Shown here: positions 1 to 8,819 of the stretch, piece by piece | Layout: each line of letters starts with the position of its first letter | Numbering within the stretch: position 1 is the first letter of the stretch | NCBI GenBank assembly: GCA_964399535.1 | Contig: CAYNRE010000027.1 | Coordinates: 1 to 64,000 of the forward strand | Reading direction: 5' to 3' | Length of the DNA: 64,000 nt | From: CAYNRE01 sp964399535 | Lineage (GTDB): Bacteria > Planctomycetota > Planctomycetia > Pirellulales > CAYNRE01 | Position numbers and translations under genes: made by a program | Notes under the pieces: model-generated | Told to the model about the DNA's origin: nothing | What the model saw: only the letters and a program-made list of their open reading frames with translations | Database searches by the model: none

Positions 1-152
1 CGGCGACCCCCGACAGCAGGTTAGGCCCGTCGTTGATGTGGGCTCAGCGGCGGTCGGTAGGGCCGCCTTCCGGGTTCGGCGAGCGGTTTAGCCGCGGGGC
101 CGATCGGGCACCGGCCGGGTCTTTAGGCCGACCACGACCCACGATTGGGCTG

Positions 153-195
153 GCAGCGTGGGCCATTGGTCCGCTTGGCGGACCAGGCACGCTGC
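153..195 (+). promoter_or_regulatory. Long stem-loop in the pnp 5' leader
   Basis: An 8-bp outer stem (153-160 with 188-195) encloses an internal loop and an 8-bp inner stem (167-174 with 178-185) closed by a 3-nt loop. It lies about 110 nt before the pnp start, and a T-rich stretch (around 219-225) follows. In E. coli the pnp leader carries a long hairpin that RNase III cleaves so that PNPase can repress its own mRNA. An equivalent role here is inference from position and shape. The rest of 1-307 shows no convincing gene. Confidence 0.45.
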
Positions 196-307
196 GAGCC
201 GGCATCCACCGTACACCCATTGTTTTTTTGAGCACCGGGCAGCCTCCCAGAACGAATCAGACGCGGGTCGGCTGCCAGAGGGCCCCACAGAAGGGATAGG
301 AATTACC

Positions 308-2518
308 TTGAAATTTCGAGTCGAGAAGCAAATCGGACAACACCTGTTTTCCTTAGAAACTGGCTATTTCGCCAAGCAGGCGGCCGGTAGCTGCGTGTGC
401 CGGCTGGGAGATACCAGCGTGCTGGCCGCGGTCACCTCGGGACCGCCCCGGCCGGGGATCGACTTCTTCCCGCTGACCTGCGACTACCGCGAGCGGCACG
501 CCGCGGCGGGCAAGTTCCCCGGCGGCTTTTTGAAGCGCGAGGGGCGCCCCTCGATGAAGGAGATCCTCACCTCGCGGTTGATGGATCGCCCGATCCGTCC
601 GCTGTTTCCCGATGGCTTCGTCGACGAAGTCCAGATTCAATCGTTCGCCCTTTCGAGCGACCGCCAGAACGACGCCGATGTGCTGGCCATGAACGCGGCG
701 GCGGCGGCGCTGGGGCTCTCCCACTTGCCGTTCCAGGGGCCGATCGCGGCCGTGCGGCTCGGGTTGGTCGACGGCCAGTTCGTGGCCTTCCCCACCCAGG
801 AGCAGCTCGAGGAAAGCGATTTGGACCTGGTGGTTTCCGGTTCCAAGTCGTCGATCTTGATGATCGAAGGCTTCGCCCGCGAACTGCCCGAAGACCAGAT
901 GCTGCAGGCGGTGATGGAATGTCACCGGGTGATTCAGGAGCTGATCGCCCTGCAGGAAGAGTTGTTTGCCAAGGCGGGCATCGTGAAGCCGGCCTACACT
1001 CCGCCGCCGGCCAACGCGCTCTTCGACGATTTGCGCCGCCAGTACTACGACGCCTTCAAGGCGGTGAAGCAAACGCCGGGCAAACAAGCCCGGGCCGAGG
1101 CGGTCAAGTCGTTGAAGGAGCAGGCCCAGGCGGCGTTCGTGCCCTCGCCCCCGGTCGAAGGCGGCCCCACGCCGCAGTCGTTTAGCAGCGCCTGGCACGA
1201 CCTGGAAAACCGGGTGGTGCGCGACCTGATTCTCAGCGGCACCCGGCCCGACGGTCGCAGCTCGAAGGATTTGCGCGATATCGAGTGCCTGGTCGACGTG
1301 CTTCCCCGGGTTCACGGCTCGGCCGTGTTTCAGCGGGGCGAGACCCAGGCCCTGATCACCGTCACGCTGGGTACCCCGCGCGATGAGCAGCGCGTCGACG
1401 GCTTGATCGACGAATACTCCAAGAAGTTCATGCTGGACTACTACTTCCCTCCCTTTTCGGTGGGCGAAGTGAAGCCGATTCGCGGCCCCGGGCGGCGCGA
1501 GATCGGCCACGGGGCGCTGGCCGAACGGAGCGTGAACCCGGTGATTCCCGCCCCGGATGATTTTCCCTATACGATCCGGGTGATCTCCGACATTCTCGAA
1601 TCGAACGGCTCCAGTTCCATGGCTTCGGTCTGCGGGGCCACGCTGGGGCTGATGTCGGCCGGCGTGCCGATCACCAACCCCGTGGCGGGCATTTCGATCG
1701 GGCTGGTGAAGGAGAGCGAAAACGAGTGGACCCTGCTCACCGACATCATCGGCGATGAAGACCACTTCGGCGACATGGATTTCAAGGTGGCGGGCACCCA
1801 GAACGGCGTGACCGGCATTCAGCTCGACCTGAAAATCCGGGGCATTAGCGAGGCCATTATTCGGGGCACCCTGACCCAGGCCCGAGATGCCCGCATGGAA
1901 ATCTTGCGGAAGATGCTTTCCACGATCCGCCGGCCGAGCGAAAGTATCTCGGCCCATGCCCCGCGGCTGCTGCGGACCAAGATCGACCCCGACAAGATCG
2001 GCGCGCTGATCGGACCGGGCGGCAAGACGATTCGCGCCATTCAGGAGCAGACCGGCGCCACGATCGAAGTGGACGACGATGGCACCGTGACCATCGCCTC
2101 GAACGATTCGGCCGGTGCCCAGGCCTGCTTGCGGCGGGTCGAGGCCCTGACCGAAACCGTGCAGGTCGGCAAGGTGTACGAAGGCCGGGTGACCAGCGTC
2201 AAGGATTTCGGTGCCTTCATCGAAATCCTGCCCGGCAAGGACGGCCTGTGCCACATTAGCGAACTGTCGGACGAGTACGTTTCCAGCGTGGGCGACGTTT
2301 GCAAAGTGGGCGACGTGCTCGAAGTGAAGGTCATCGCCATCGACGACCAGGACCGGGTCAAGCTGAGCCGCAAGGTGCTGTTGCGTGAGGCGGCCGGCCT
2401 GGGACCCGAGGACCCGGATGCCAACGAGCGGCCCCCGCGGCGCGAGCGTGGTGACCGTGGCGACCGTGGTGACCGTGGCGAGCGCGGTGAACGCCGCGAG
2501 CGGGCCGACCGTCGCTAG
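308..2518 (+). CDS. pnp: Polyribonucleotide nucleotidyltransferase (PNPase)
   Basis: Phosphorolytic 3'-5' exoribonuclease of about 736 residues that degrades mRNA to nucleoside diphosphates in the cytoplasm, normally as a trimer. Two RNase PH domains flank a helical linker. The second contains the catalytic signature GDEDHFGDMDFKVAG near residue 482, with the metal-binding aspartates intact. A KH domain (IGALIGPGGKTIRAIQEQTG) and an S1 domain (GRVTSVKDFGAFIEILPGKD) follow, so the architecture is complete. The start is taken as TTG at 308, because MKFRVEKQIGQ matches family N-termini and an AAGGGATAGGA-type binding site precedes it; the frame stays open further upstream but reads as non-coding. 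The tail after the S1 domain is an Arg-Gly-Asp/Glu repeat. A strong terminator follows. No rpsO gene is visible immediately upstream, although the window begins only 307 nt before the start. Confidence 0.97.
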   Translation: MKFRVEKQIGQHLFSLETGYFAKQAAGSCVCRLGDTSVLAAVTSGPPRPGIDFFPLTCDYRERHAAAGKFPGGFLKREGRPSMKEILTSRLMDRPIRPLFPDGFVDEVQIQSFALSSDRQNDADVLAMNAAAAALGLSHLPFQGPIAAVRLGLVDGQFVAFPTQEQLEESDLDLVVSGSKSSILMIEGFARELPEDQMLQAVMECHRVIQELIALQEELFAKAGIVKPAYTPPPANALFDDLRRQYYDAFKAVKQTPGKQARAEAVKSLKEQAQAAFVPSPPVEGGPTPQSFSSAWHDLENRVVRDLILSGTRPDGRSSKDLRDIECLVDVLPRVHGSAVFQRGETQALITVTLGTPRDEQRVDGLIDEYSKKFMLDYYFPPFSVGEVKPIRGPGRREIGHGALAERSVNPVIPAPDDFPYTIRVISDILESNGSSSMASVCGATLGLMSAGVPITNPVAGISIGLVKESENEWTLLTDIIGDEDHFGDMDFKVAGTQNGVTGIQLDLKIRGISEAIIRGTLTQARDARMEILRKMLSTIRRPSESISAHAPRLLRTKIDPDKIGALIGPGGKTIRAIQEQTGATIEVDDDGTVTIASNDSAGAQACLRRVEALTETVQVGKVYEGRVTSVKDFGAFIEILPGKDGLCHISELSDEYVSSVGDVCKVGDVLEVKVIAIDDQDRVKLSRKVLLREAAGLGPEDPDANERPPRRERGDRGDRGDRGERGERRERADRR
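2447..2511 (+). repeat. In-frame 9-bp tandem repeat encoding the RGD/RGE tail of PNPase
   Basis: Imperfect 9-bp units of the form CGT-GGT/C-GAC encode Arg-Gly-Asp three times, then Arg-Gly-Glu and Arg-rich variants, up to the stop codon. Such charged low-complexity tails are common on RNA-binding proteins. Unit number probably varies between strains by slippage (inference). Confidence 0.7.
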
Positions 2519-2556
2519 CCGGCCCCCCGTGGACGCAACGACCGGGAATTTTTTCA

Positions 2557-2607
2557 CCGGCGCTTGCCCCCCGCCTTACCTGGCAAGGGCAAGCGCCGGG
2601 TTTTTTT
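2557..2607 (+). terminator. Rho-independent terminator after pnp
   Basis: A perfect 13-bp GC-rich stem (2557-2569 with 2587-2599) is followed directly by seven T residues at 2601-2607. It lies 38 nt after the pnp stop and separates pnp from the two-component genes. Confidence 0.92.
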
Positions 2608-2688
2608 GTCGCGGCGTGCCGAGTTTCGCGCGCTCCCAGGCCGGGGGTGCTGGGCCGGTTTGGTTGCCCGCGAGGCGGAGCCGTTTCT

Positions 2689-3444
2689 ATGGAACCCCTG
2701 GAATCGACGCCGAGCGACGCCGAACTCGATCGCCGTTTGGCCGAGAAGTATTCGGAGATTGCCCAACTGGCGGGGGGGCTGGCCCACGAGATCAAAAACC
2801 CGCTCTCGACCATTCGGCTGAACATGGAGCTTTTGGCCGAGGATTTTGCCGCTGCGGAAACCCCGCGCGATCGCCGCGCCCTGGCGAAGATCGAAATGGT
2901 GCAGCGCGAGTGCCAGCGGCTGCAGAACCTGCTCGACGACTTTCTCCGCTTTGCCCGGGTACGCAGCCTGCGGCGCGAGCCCAGCGACCTGAACGGCGAG
3001 ATTCAACGGGTGCTCGAATTCTTTCAGCCGCTGGCGGCCGACCACGGGATCGAGGTGATTCGCTACCTTGATCCCGACCTGCCGCCGGTGTGGCTCGATC
3101 GGGAAGCCATCCATGGCGCGCTGGTCAACCTGGTCTTGAATGCACAGCAGGCCATGCCCAATGGTGGCCAACTGGTGGTCCGCACCTCGCGCGGCGACGG
3201 CACGGCCCGGGTGCAGCTCATCGACACCGGCGTGGGCATGGACGAAAAGACGCTGGCCCAGGTTTTCAAGGCGTTTTTCTCAACCAAGCGGGGAGGCTCG
3301 GGGCTGGGGCTGCCCACCACGCGAAAAATCGTCGAGGCGCACGGCGGCCGGATTCAGGTTGCCAGCGAGGTGGGGCGCGGCACCCAGTTCACGATGGTGC
3401 TGCCGCTAGGTGAACAGGCCCACGAGGCGGCCGAGGCCAGTTGA
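2689..3444 (+). CDS. Soluble NtrB-like sensor histidine kinase
   Basis: A 251-residue cytoplasmic histidine kinase with no membrane segment and almost no sensor region. The H-box (GGLAHEIKNPLSTIRLNM) gives His33 as the phosphoacceptor. A HATPase_c domain follows with an N-box (ALVNLVLNAQQAMP), a G1 box (DTGVGMD) and a G2 segment (GGSGLGLPTTRKIVEAHGG). ATG 2689 is chosen because a GAGGCGGAG-type binding site lies just upstream. The next gene, 90 nt downstream, encodes an NtrC-type activator, so the pair is a likely two-component system. With no PAS or periplasmic domain the input signal is unknown; it may come through a partner protein. Confidence 0.9.
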   Translation: MEPLESTPSDAELDRRLAEKYSEIAQLAGGLAHEIKNPLSTIRLNMELLAEDFAAAETPRDRRALAKIEMVQRECQRLQNLLDDFLRFARVRSLRREPSDLNGEIQRVLEFFQPLAADHGIEVIRYLDPDLPPVWLDREAIHGALVNLVLNAQQAMPNGGQLVVRTSRGDGTARVQLIDTGVGMDEKTLAQVFKAFFSTKRGGSGLGLPTTRKIVEAHGGRIQVASEVGRGTQFTMVLPLGEQAHEAAEAS

Positions 3445-3534
3445 GCGAGGCCGGCGCCAACCCCGTGGCAACTCACACCGGGGGCCCGGTTGGGTTGCTG
3501 GCCAAGCGGGCCGGAAATGGAGTATTATCGCGGC

Positions 3535-4956
3535 ATGAACGTGGCGGAAAGCAGCGTCTCCAGCGAAATCGACGTGGCAGCGGTCCGGGTGCTGATCGTC
3601 GATAACGACGAGCCGCACGCCCTGACCGTGGCCGAAAGCCTGAGTCGGGTCGGCTACCAGTGTACCGTGGCGACCAGCGGCACCGACGGAGCCAGCTTCA
3701 TCGACGCCGAAACGTTCGACGTGATCATTACCGATCTGGTGATGAACGACTTGGACGGGCTGGCCATTCTGGACAAGGCCAAGGAATCGCTCCCCGACGC
3801 CGAGGTGATCATCATCACCGGCCATGGCACCATCCCCTCGGCCGTCACGGCCATGCAGCGGGGGGCGTTCAACTACCTGCTCAAACCGCTCGATATCGCC
3901 CAGTTGCGGGCCGTGACCGAAAAGGCCTGTGCCAACCAGCGGCTGCGGCGCGCCAATGCCGAGCTGAACCGCCGCCTGGACGAAAAGTTCGGCTTCGAGG
4001 GGGTGGTCGGCTCCAGCACCCAAATGCACGACGTAATCACTCGCCTGCAGCGGGTGTCTCCCACCAATGCCAGCGTGCTGATCCAGGGGGAAACCGGCAC
4101 CGGCAAAGAGCTCGTGGCCCAGGCCATTCACCAAAACAGCCCGCGCAAGAACAAGCCGTTCGTGGCGCTCAACTGCGCGGCGCTGAGCGAAAACATTCTG
4201 GAGAGCGAGCTGTTCGGCCATGTGAAGGGGGCCTTTACCGACGCCTCGACCGACCGGGTAGGCAAGTTTGAGTATGCCCACGGCGGAACGCTGTTTCTCG
4301 ACGAAGTGGGCGACATGCCGCTGGCCACTCAGATCAAGCTGCTCCGGGTGCTCGAAAGCGGCGAGATTACCCGGGTCGGGTCCAACGATCCGATCCAGGT
4401 GAGCGTGCGGATCCTTTCGGCCACGAACCGCAATCTGGAAGAGGCCATTGCCCAGGGGCATTTTCGCAGCGACCTGTACCACCGGCTCAAGGTGGTTACC
4501 ATTGCGCTGCCGCGGTTGGCGGACCGCGCCCAAGACATACCGCTCTTGGTCGAGCATTTCATCAAGGAGCTCTCGAAGCGCCACCACGCCAACATTCGCG
4601 GCATGTCGACCGCGGCGCGGCGGCGGTTGATGAGCTACGCCTGGCCGGGCAACGTGCGCCAACTGCGCAACGTGGTCGAGAGCATGGTCGTGGTCGATAT
4701 CGACGGGGTGCTCGACCTCGACGATCTGCCCACCGAGCTGGCCGACGTGGGGGAAACGCCCGCCAGCGCGGGCGGGGGGGCGAGTGCCGGCCTGAGCGTG
4801 GCCACGCTGGTCGGTAAATCGCTCGACGAGGTCGAGCGGCTCCTGATTACCGAGACGCTGAAGTTCACCGGGGGCAACCGCGAAGAGGCCGCGCACCTGT
4901 TGGGAATCGGCGAGCGCACGCTCTACCGCAAGATTAAGGAATATCAGTTGTCGTAA
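3535..4956 (+). CDS. NtrC-family sigma54-dependent response regulator
   Basis: A 473-residue response regulator with three parts. The receiver domain has the acidic pocket VDNDE and predicted phospho-accepting Asp67 in ITDLVMND. The central AAA+ domain has Walker A GETGTGKE (185-192) and Walker B-type LFLDEVGD. The C-terminal Fis-like helix-turn-helix includes NREEAAHLLGIGERTLYRKI. The loop that contacts sigma54, canonically GAFTGA, reads GAFTDA at 232-237. It follows the histidine kinase and should be its phosphorylation partner, activating sigma54 promoters. ATG 3535 is preferred; an in-frame ATG at 3517 is an alternative. No sigma54 site (TGGCAC-N5-TTGC) was noticed nearby, so its targets are probably elsewhere. 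Confidence 0.93.
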   Translation: MNVAESSVSSEIDVAAVRVLIVDNDEPHALTVAESLSRVGYQCTVATSGTDGASFIDAETFDVIITDLVMNDLDGLAILDKAKESLPDAEVIIITGHGTIPSAVTAMQRGAFNYLLKPLDIAQLRAVTEKACANQRLRRANAELNRRLDEKFGFEGVVGSSTQMHDVITRLQRVSPTNASVLIQGETGTGKELVAQAIHQNSPRKNKPFVALNCAALSENILESELFGHVKGAFTDASTDRVGKFEYAHGGTLFLDEVGDMPLATQIKLLRVLESGEITRVGSNDPIQVSVRILSATNRNLEEAIAQGHFRSDLYHRLKVVTIALPRLADRAQDIPLLVEHFIKELSKRHHANIRGMSTAARRRLMSYAWPGNVRQLRNVVESMVVVDIDGVLDLDDLPTELADVGETPASAGGGASAGLSVATLVGKSLDEVERLLITETLKFTGGNREEAAHLLGIGERTLYRKIKEYQLS

Positions 4957-5075
4957 CCGTGGCCGCCCGGCCGGCCGAACCGAGCCCCACCCGTGGGCTG
5001 GCGCCCGGCCAAGAGGGCCAAGGGCCCGGTTGCTTCGAACCAGGGGCGGTGGCCCCCGCTGGGATGCACGTCGCG

Positions 5076-7067
5076 ATGTCACGAATTCAGCAATTGCCTG
5101 CTCGGGTGGTCAACCAGATCGCGGCGGGCGAGGTCATCGAGCGGCCAGCCAGCCTGGTCAAGGAGCTGGTCGAGAATGCCCTCGACGCCGGGGCCAACCG
5201 GGTCGACGTGAGCCTGGAGCGCGGCGGTGCCGACCTGGTGCGCGTGAGCGACGATGGAGGCGGAATCGACCCCGAAGATTTGGTGCTGGCGGTCTCGCCC
5301 CACGCGACCAGCAAGCTGCGCGGTGCCGAGGACCTGTTTCGCGTGGCGACGTTGGGTTTTCGCGGCGAGGCCCTGGCTTCGATCGCCGAAGTCAGCCGGC
5401 TGACGCTGCGCAGCCGCTTGCCCGAGGCCACCACGGGCTGGCAACTCGAGGTCGACGGCGGCCAGCGCAGCGAGCCGGCCCCCTGCGGCTGCCCGACCGG
5501 CACGGCCATCGAGGTCCGCGATCTGTTCTTCAATACGCCGGTGCGGCGGAAGTTTCTGCGGGCCACGCAGACCGAGTTAGCCCACGCCAGCGAGGCCTTT
5601 ACCCGGGTGGCACTGGCCTATCCCCAGGTGCACTTCACCCTCCGGCACCACGACCGGCCGGTCTTCGATCTGCCGCCGGCCGATCCCTGGCTCGAGCGGA
5701 TTGCCCAAATCTATGGGCGCGATCTGGCGCGATCGCTGATCTGGGTCGAAAGCCAAGACGCCGAGACTCGGCTCTGGGGTTACGTGGCCGAACCAACCCA
5801 GAGCCGCTCGCACGCCCGGATGCAGTACTTGTTTCTCAACGGCCGGCACATTCGCGATCGGGCGCTGCAGCATGCCCTGTCCGAGGCCTATCGCGGGCTG
5901 CTGCTGGGGGGGCGTTATCCGATCGCCTTCCTGGCCCTGGACCTACCGCCCGACCAGGTTGACGTGAACGTCCACCCCACCAAGCTCGAGGTGCGGTTTC
6001 AAGATTCCGGCCGGCTGTACAGCCAACTGCTGGGCACCCTGCGCAACAAGTTTCTCACCACCGATCTGCATGCACAATTCCGAGTCGATTCCCGGGGGTT
6101 GGCCGGCGCGCCGGCTGGCCCAACGCAAGATTCCCGCTTCGAGCGGGGTACCCAAGGGGTAGCCGAACAGCAACTGGTCGACTGGGCCCGCGAGCAGCTT
6201 GCCGCGCGGCGAGGCCCGCTGGGGGGCGAACCGGCGGGGAGCGAGCCCGCCACGAGCCAGCGCGAATTGGAGCTGACCGGAGCGCAGCACGCACCGCTAT
6301 CGTTGCACGAACTGCCGCCGGAACTTTTGGCGCTGGCCCAACCGTCCGCGGCGGCTGCCCTGGGCGCGAGCCCGTCCGACGAGGCGCGCGAGCCGCTCAC
6401 CCAGGGGTACGAACCGGTCTTGCAAGCGCCGCATGGGGCGTCGTCGATCGCGGCGGCTGCTCGGTCCGCAATGCCCAGCGCGGCCCACGGGGTGCGGTCG
6501 TCGGCGGCGCTGCAGATTCACAACCGGTATCTGATTACCGAGAGCGACGAGGGCGTGGTGGTGATCGACCAGCACGCACTGCACGAACGCATTCTTTACG
6601 AGGAAATCCGGCAGCGAGTGCTGGCCGGAGCGCTGGAGACCCAGCGATTGCTGGTGCCCGAGCCGGTCGACCTGGCCCCGGCCGAACGAGCCGCGGTGCT
6701 CGAACACGCCGAGTTGTTGGGCCAATTGGGCGTTGAGATCATGCCCTTTGGCGGCAGCACGGTACTGGTCTCGAGTTACCCGGCCATGCTCCGCCGGGTG
6801 GCGCCGGCCGAGCTGGTGCGGGGGTTGGCCGAGCAGTTGGTGGGGGGCGGCAAAAAGCCGGACCGCCGCGACTTGCTCGATGAGCTGCTGCACCTGATGT
6901 CGTGCAAAGCGGCGATCAAGGCGGGCGACCCCCTGAGCGGCGACGAGATTGCGGCCCTGCTGGCCCGCCGCCACCTGGTGCAAGATGCCCACCATTGTCC
7001 GCATGGCCGCCCCACCGCGCTGGTGTTTACCCGCGAGCAGTTGGACCGGCAATTTCAGCGGATTTAG
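5076..7067 (+). CDS. mutL: DNA mismatch repair protein MutL (endonuclease type)
   Basis: A 663-residue GHKL ATPase that couples mismatch recognition by MutS to strand removal. The N-terminus carries the conserved NQIAAGEVIERPASLVKELV and ENALDAGA motifs and DDGGGI. A poorly conserved linker follows. The C-terminal domain has the metal-dependent nicking motif DQHALHERILYEE starting at Asp498, the SCKAAIKAG segment and the CPHGRPT motif. It therefore belongs to the endonuclease-competent class found in bacteria without MutH. ATG 5076 gives the family start MSRIQQLP; an in-frame ATG at 5064 would add four residues. mutS is not in the window. It lies 119 nt after the response-regulator gene. Confidence 0.95.
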   Translation: MSRIQQLPARVVNQIAAGEVIERPASLVKELVENALDAGANRVDVSLERGGADLVRVSDDGGGIDPEDLVLAVSPHATSKLRGAEDLFRVATLGFRGEALASIAEVSRLTLRSRLPEATTGWQLEVDGGQRSEPAPCGCPTGTAIEVRDLFFNTPVRRKFLRATQTELAHASEAFTRVALAYPQVHFTLRHHDRPVFDLPPADPWLERIAQIYGRDLARSLIWVESQDAETRLWGYVAEPTQSRSHARMQYLFLNGRHIRDRALQHALSEAYRGLLLGGRYPIAFLALDLPPDQVDVNVHPTKLEVRFQDSGRLYSQLLGTLRNKFLTTDLHAQFRVDSRGLAGAPAGPTQDSRFERGTQGVAEQQLVDWAREQLAARRGPLGGEPAGSEPATSQRELELTGAQHAPLSLHELPPELLALAQPSAAAALGASPSDEAREPLTQGYEPVLQAPHGASSIAAAARSAMPSAAHGVRSSAALQIHNRYLITESDEGVVVIDQHALHERILYEEIRQRVLAGALETQRLLVPEPVDLAPAERAAVLEHAELLGQLGVEIMPFGGSTVLVSSYPAMLRRVAPAELVRGLAEQLVGGGKKPDRRDLLDELLHLMSCKAAIKAGDPLSGDEIAALLARRHLVQDAHHCPHGRPTALVFTREQLDRQFQRI

Positions 7068-7176
7068 CCTGGCTTAGCCGCTGGCCTTGGCTCCGGCGGG
7101 GCCGGCCCGGCCGTGCCGCGGGGCGCTGCCTGATCCTAGGGTTTAAGGGCACCCTCGCGGGCAGGCTGGCTTGGCC

Positions 7177-7182
7177 TATAAT
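7177..7182 (+). promoter_or_regulatory. Possible -10 element upstream of aroDE
   Basis: A perfect TATAAT sits about 128 nt before the aroDE start in an otherwise GC-rich intergenic stretch. No good -35 hexamer is visible at 16-18 nt upstream, so it is only a candidate. Confidence 0.35.
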
Positions 7183-7309
7183 TGCACAAATACCTTCGCT
7201 CGACTGGGCCCAGCCGTGGCCCGTGGCCGTTCGACGGCCGTCGACCGAACCTCGGCCGCGGTTCGCTGGTCTTGCCTGAATGGTCCATGCCGAGTTGAGT
7301 GTTTCATCC

Positions 7310-8809
7310 ATGATCTGCGTCACCGTCGGCCGGGGCCGACACCGGCACATGATTGCCGAACATCGCCACCTGGCCGAGCTGGGGGCGAAGCTGGTCGAGC
7401 TGCGCCTGGACTTTATTCAGGGGCGGGTGAATCTCAAGCGGCTTTTGGCCGACCGCCCCACGCCGGTGATTGTTACCTGTCGCCGCCCCCACGATGGGGG
7501 CAAATGGGCCGGCAGCGAGGACGAGCGGGTGATGCTCCTGCGCACGGCGATCGTGGAAGGCGTGGAGTACGTCGACCTGGAGGAAGACACCGCCCAGCGG
7601 ATTCGCCGTTACGGCAGCACCAAGCGAATCGTGAGTCTGCACGACTTTCGCAAGACGCCCGACAACCTGGCCGAGTTGCACGCGCGGATCGCCTCGAACG
7701 ATGCTGACATCGTCAAGCTGGCCACGCTGGCCAACCACCCCAACGACAACCTGCGGATGCTCGACCTGGTGGCCAACAGCGAGCTGCCCACCGTCGGGCT
7801 GTGCATGGGCGAGATCGGCATGCCCTCGCGGGTGCTGATGGGGCGGGCCGGGGCGCCGTTTAGCTACGCCACGTACAGTTCGGATCGGGCCTTGGCTCCC
7901 GGGCAGCTCAGCTTCGAGCAGATGCGCGATCTGTACCGCTACGAGCAACTCGGGCCCGAGACGGAAATCTACGGGGTAATCGGCGATCCGATCGCCCATA
8001 GCCATAGCCCGTTGGTCCACAACGCGGCGCTGGCGGCGGCGGGGCTGAACATGGTTTACCTGCCGTTTCGGGTGCCGCGCCCCGACCTGTCCGCGTTCCT
8101 GGAGACCGCGCCCCGTTGGGGGCTGCGCGGGCTGAGCGTGACGATTCCCCACAAGGAATCGGTGCTCCGCATACTGGACCGTGTCGACGGCGCGGTGCGC
8201 GGCGTGGGGGCCGCCAACACCGTGGTGTGGGACGCCGACGGCAAACGCATCGGCTACAACACCGATTACCGGGCCGCCATGGACAGCCTGGAAAGCGCCC
8301 TGGTCGAAGAGAAACCGCCCGGCGCCGAGAGCGCCCTCCAGGGACGCAAGGCCCTGGTGCTGGGTGCCGGTGGCGCGGCCCGGGCCATTGCCCACGGACT
8401 GCATCGCCGCCAGGCCCAGGTAACCATCTGCGGGCGCACCAAAGAGCGGGCCGAGCAGTTGGCCGCCAAGATCGGCTGCCGGGCAGCGGATTGGGACAAG
8501 CGCAACAGCCAGTCGCCCGACGTGTTGGTCAACTGCACCCCGGTGGGCATGCATCCCAACGTGGACGAAAGCCCGTTCGACAAAAGCCGGCTGCGGGCCT
8601 CGATGGTGGTCTTCGATACGGTCTACAACCCCGAGAACACACTGCTGATTAAAGATGCCCGCCAAGCGGGGGCGACGGTGGTGACCGGCATCGAAATGTT
8701 CGTGCGGCAGGCCGCCCTTCAGTTTCAGTTGTTCACCGGGCAAGAGGCGCCGCAAGCGCTGATGCGCGACGTGCTGAAGCGGGCCATCGGCCCGGCGCGG
8801 TACGCCTGA
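7310..8809 (+). CDS. aroDE: Bifunctional 3-dehydroquinate dehydratase / shikimate dehydrogenase
   Basis: A 499-residue fusion of two consecutive shikimate-pathway enzymes. Residues 1-215 are a type I dehydroquinase: the catalytic pair is His111 (SLHDFRKTP) and Schiff-base Lys136 (DADIVKLATLAN). Residues 220-499 are shikimate dehydrogenase: GVIGDPIAHSHSPLVHN binds shikimate, Lys282 (VTIPHKE) and Asp319 (GYNTDY) form the catalytic pair, and VLGAGGAARAIA is the NADP-binding glycine motif. The same fusion order is known from plants and some bacteria, and channels dehydroshikimate. Start ATG 7310 (MICVTVGRGRH) fits the dehydroquinase fold better than ATG 7280. The gene converges with the HNH gene, leaving only 10 nt between stops. 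Confidence 0.95.
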   Translation: MICVTVGRGRHRHMIAEHRHLAELGAKLVELRLDFIQGRVNLKRLLADRPTPVIVTCRRPHDGGKWAGSEDERVMLLRTAIVEGVEYVDLEEDTAQRIRRYGSTKRIVSLHDFRKTPDNLAELHARIASNDADIVKLATLANHPNDNLRMLDLVANSELPTVGLCMGEIGMPSRVLMGRAGAPFSYATYSSDRALAPGQLSFEQMRDLYRYEQLGPETEIYGVIGDPIAHSHSPLVHNAALAAAGLNMVYLPFRVPRPDLSAFLETAPRWGLRGLSVTIPHKESVLRILDRVDGAVRGVGAANTVVWDADGKRIGYNTDYRAAMDSLESALVEEKPPGAESALQGRKALVLGAGGAARAIAHGLHRRQAQVTICGRTKERAEQLAAKIGCRAADWDKRNSQSPDVLVNCTPVGMHPNVDESPFDKSRLRASMVVFDTVYNPENTLLIKDARQAGATVVTGIEMFVRQAALQFQLFTGQEAPQALMRDVLKRAIGPARYA

Positions 8810-8819
8810 GAACCCAAGC

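Noticed and set aside
1..307. End of rpsO before pnp
   Set aside because: A frame stops at 22-24, but its eight codons do not resemble the S15 C-terminus and cannot be supported.
353..2557. Open frame of more than 700 codons antisense to pnp
   Set aside because: Arises from high third-position GC in pnp. Its product is low-complexity, His/Gly/Arg-rich, with no recognisable domain; pnp itself is certain.
3406..5082. Open frame of about 560 codons antisense to the response regulator
   Set aside because: Same GC-driven mirror effect over an unmistakable NtrC-type protein.
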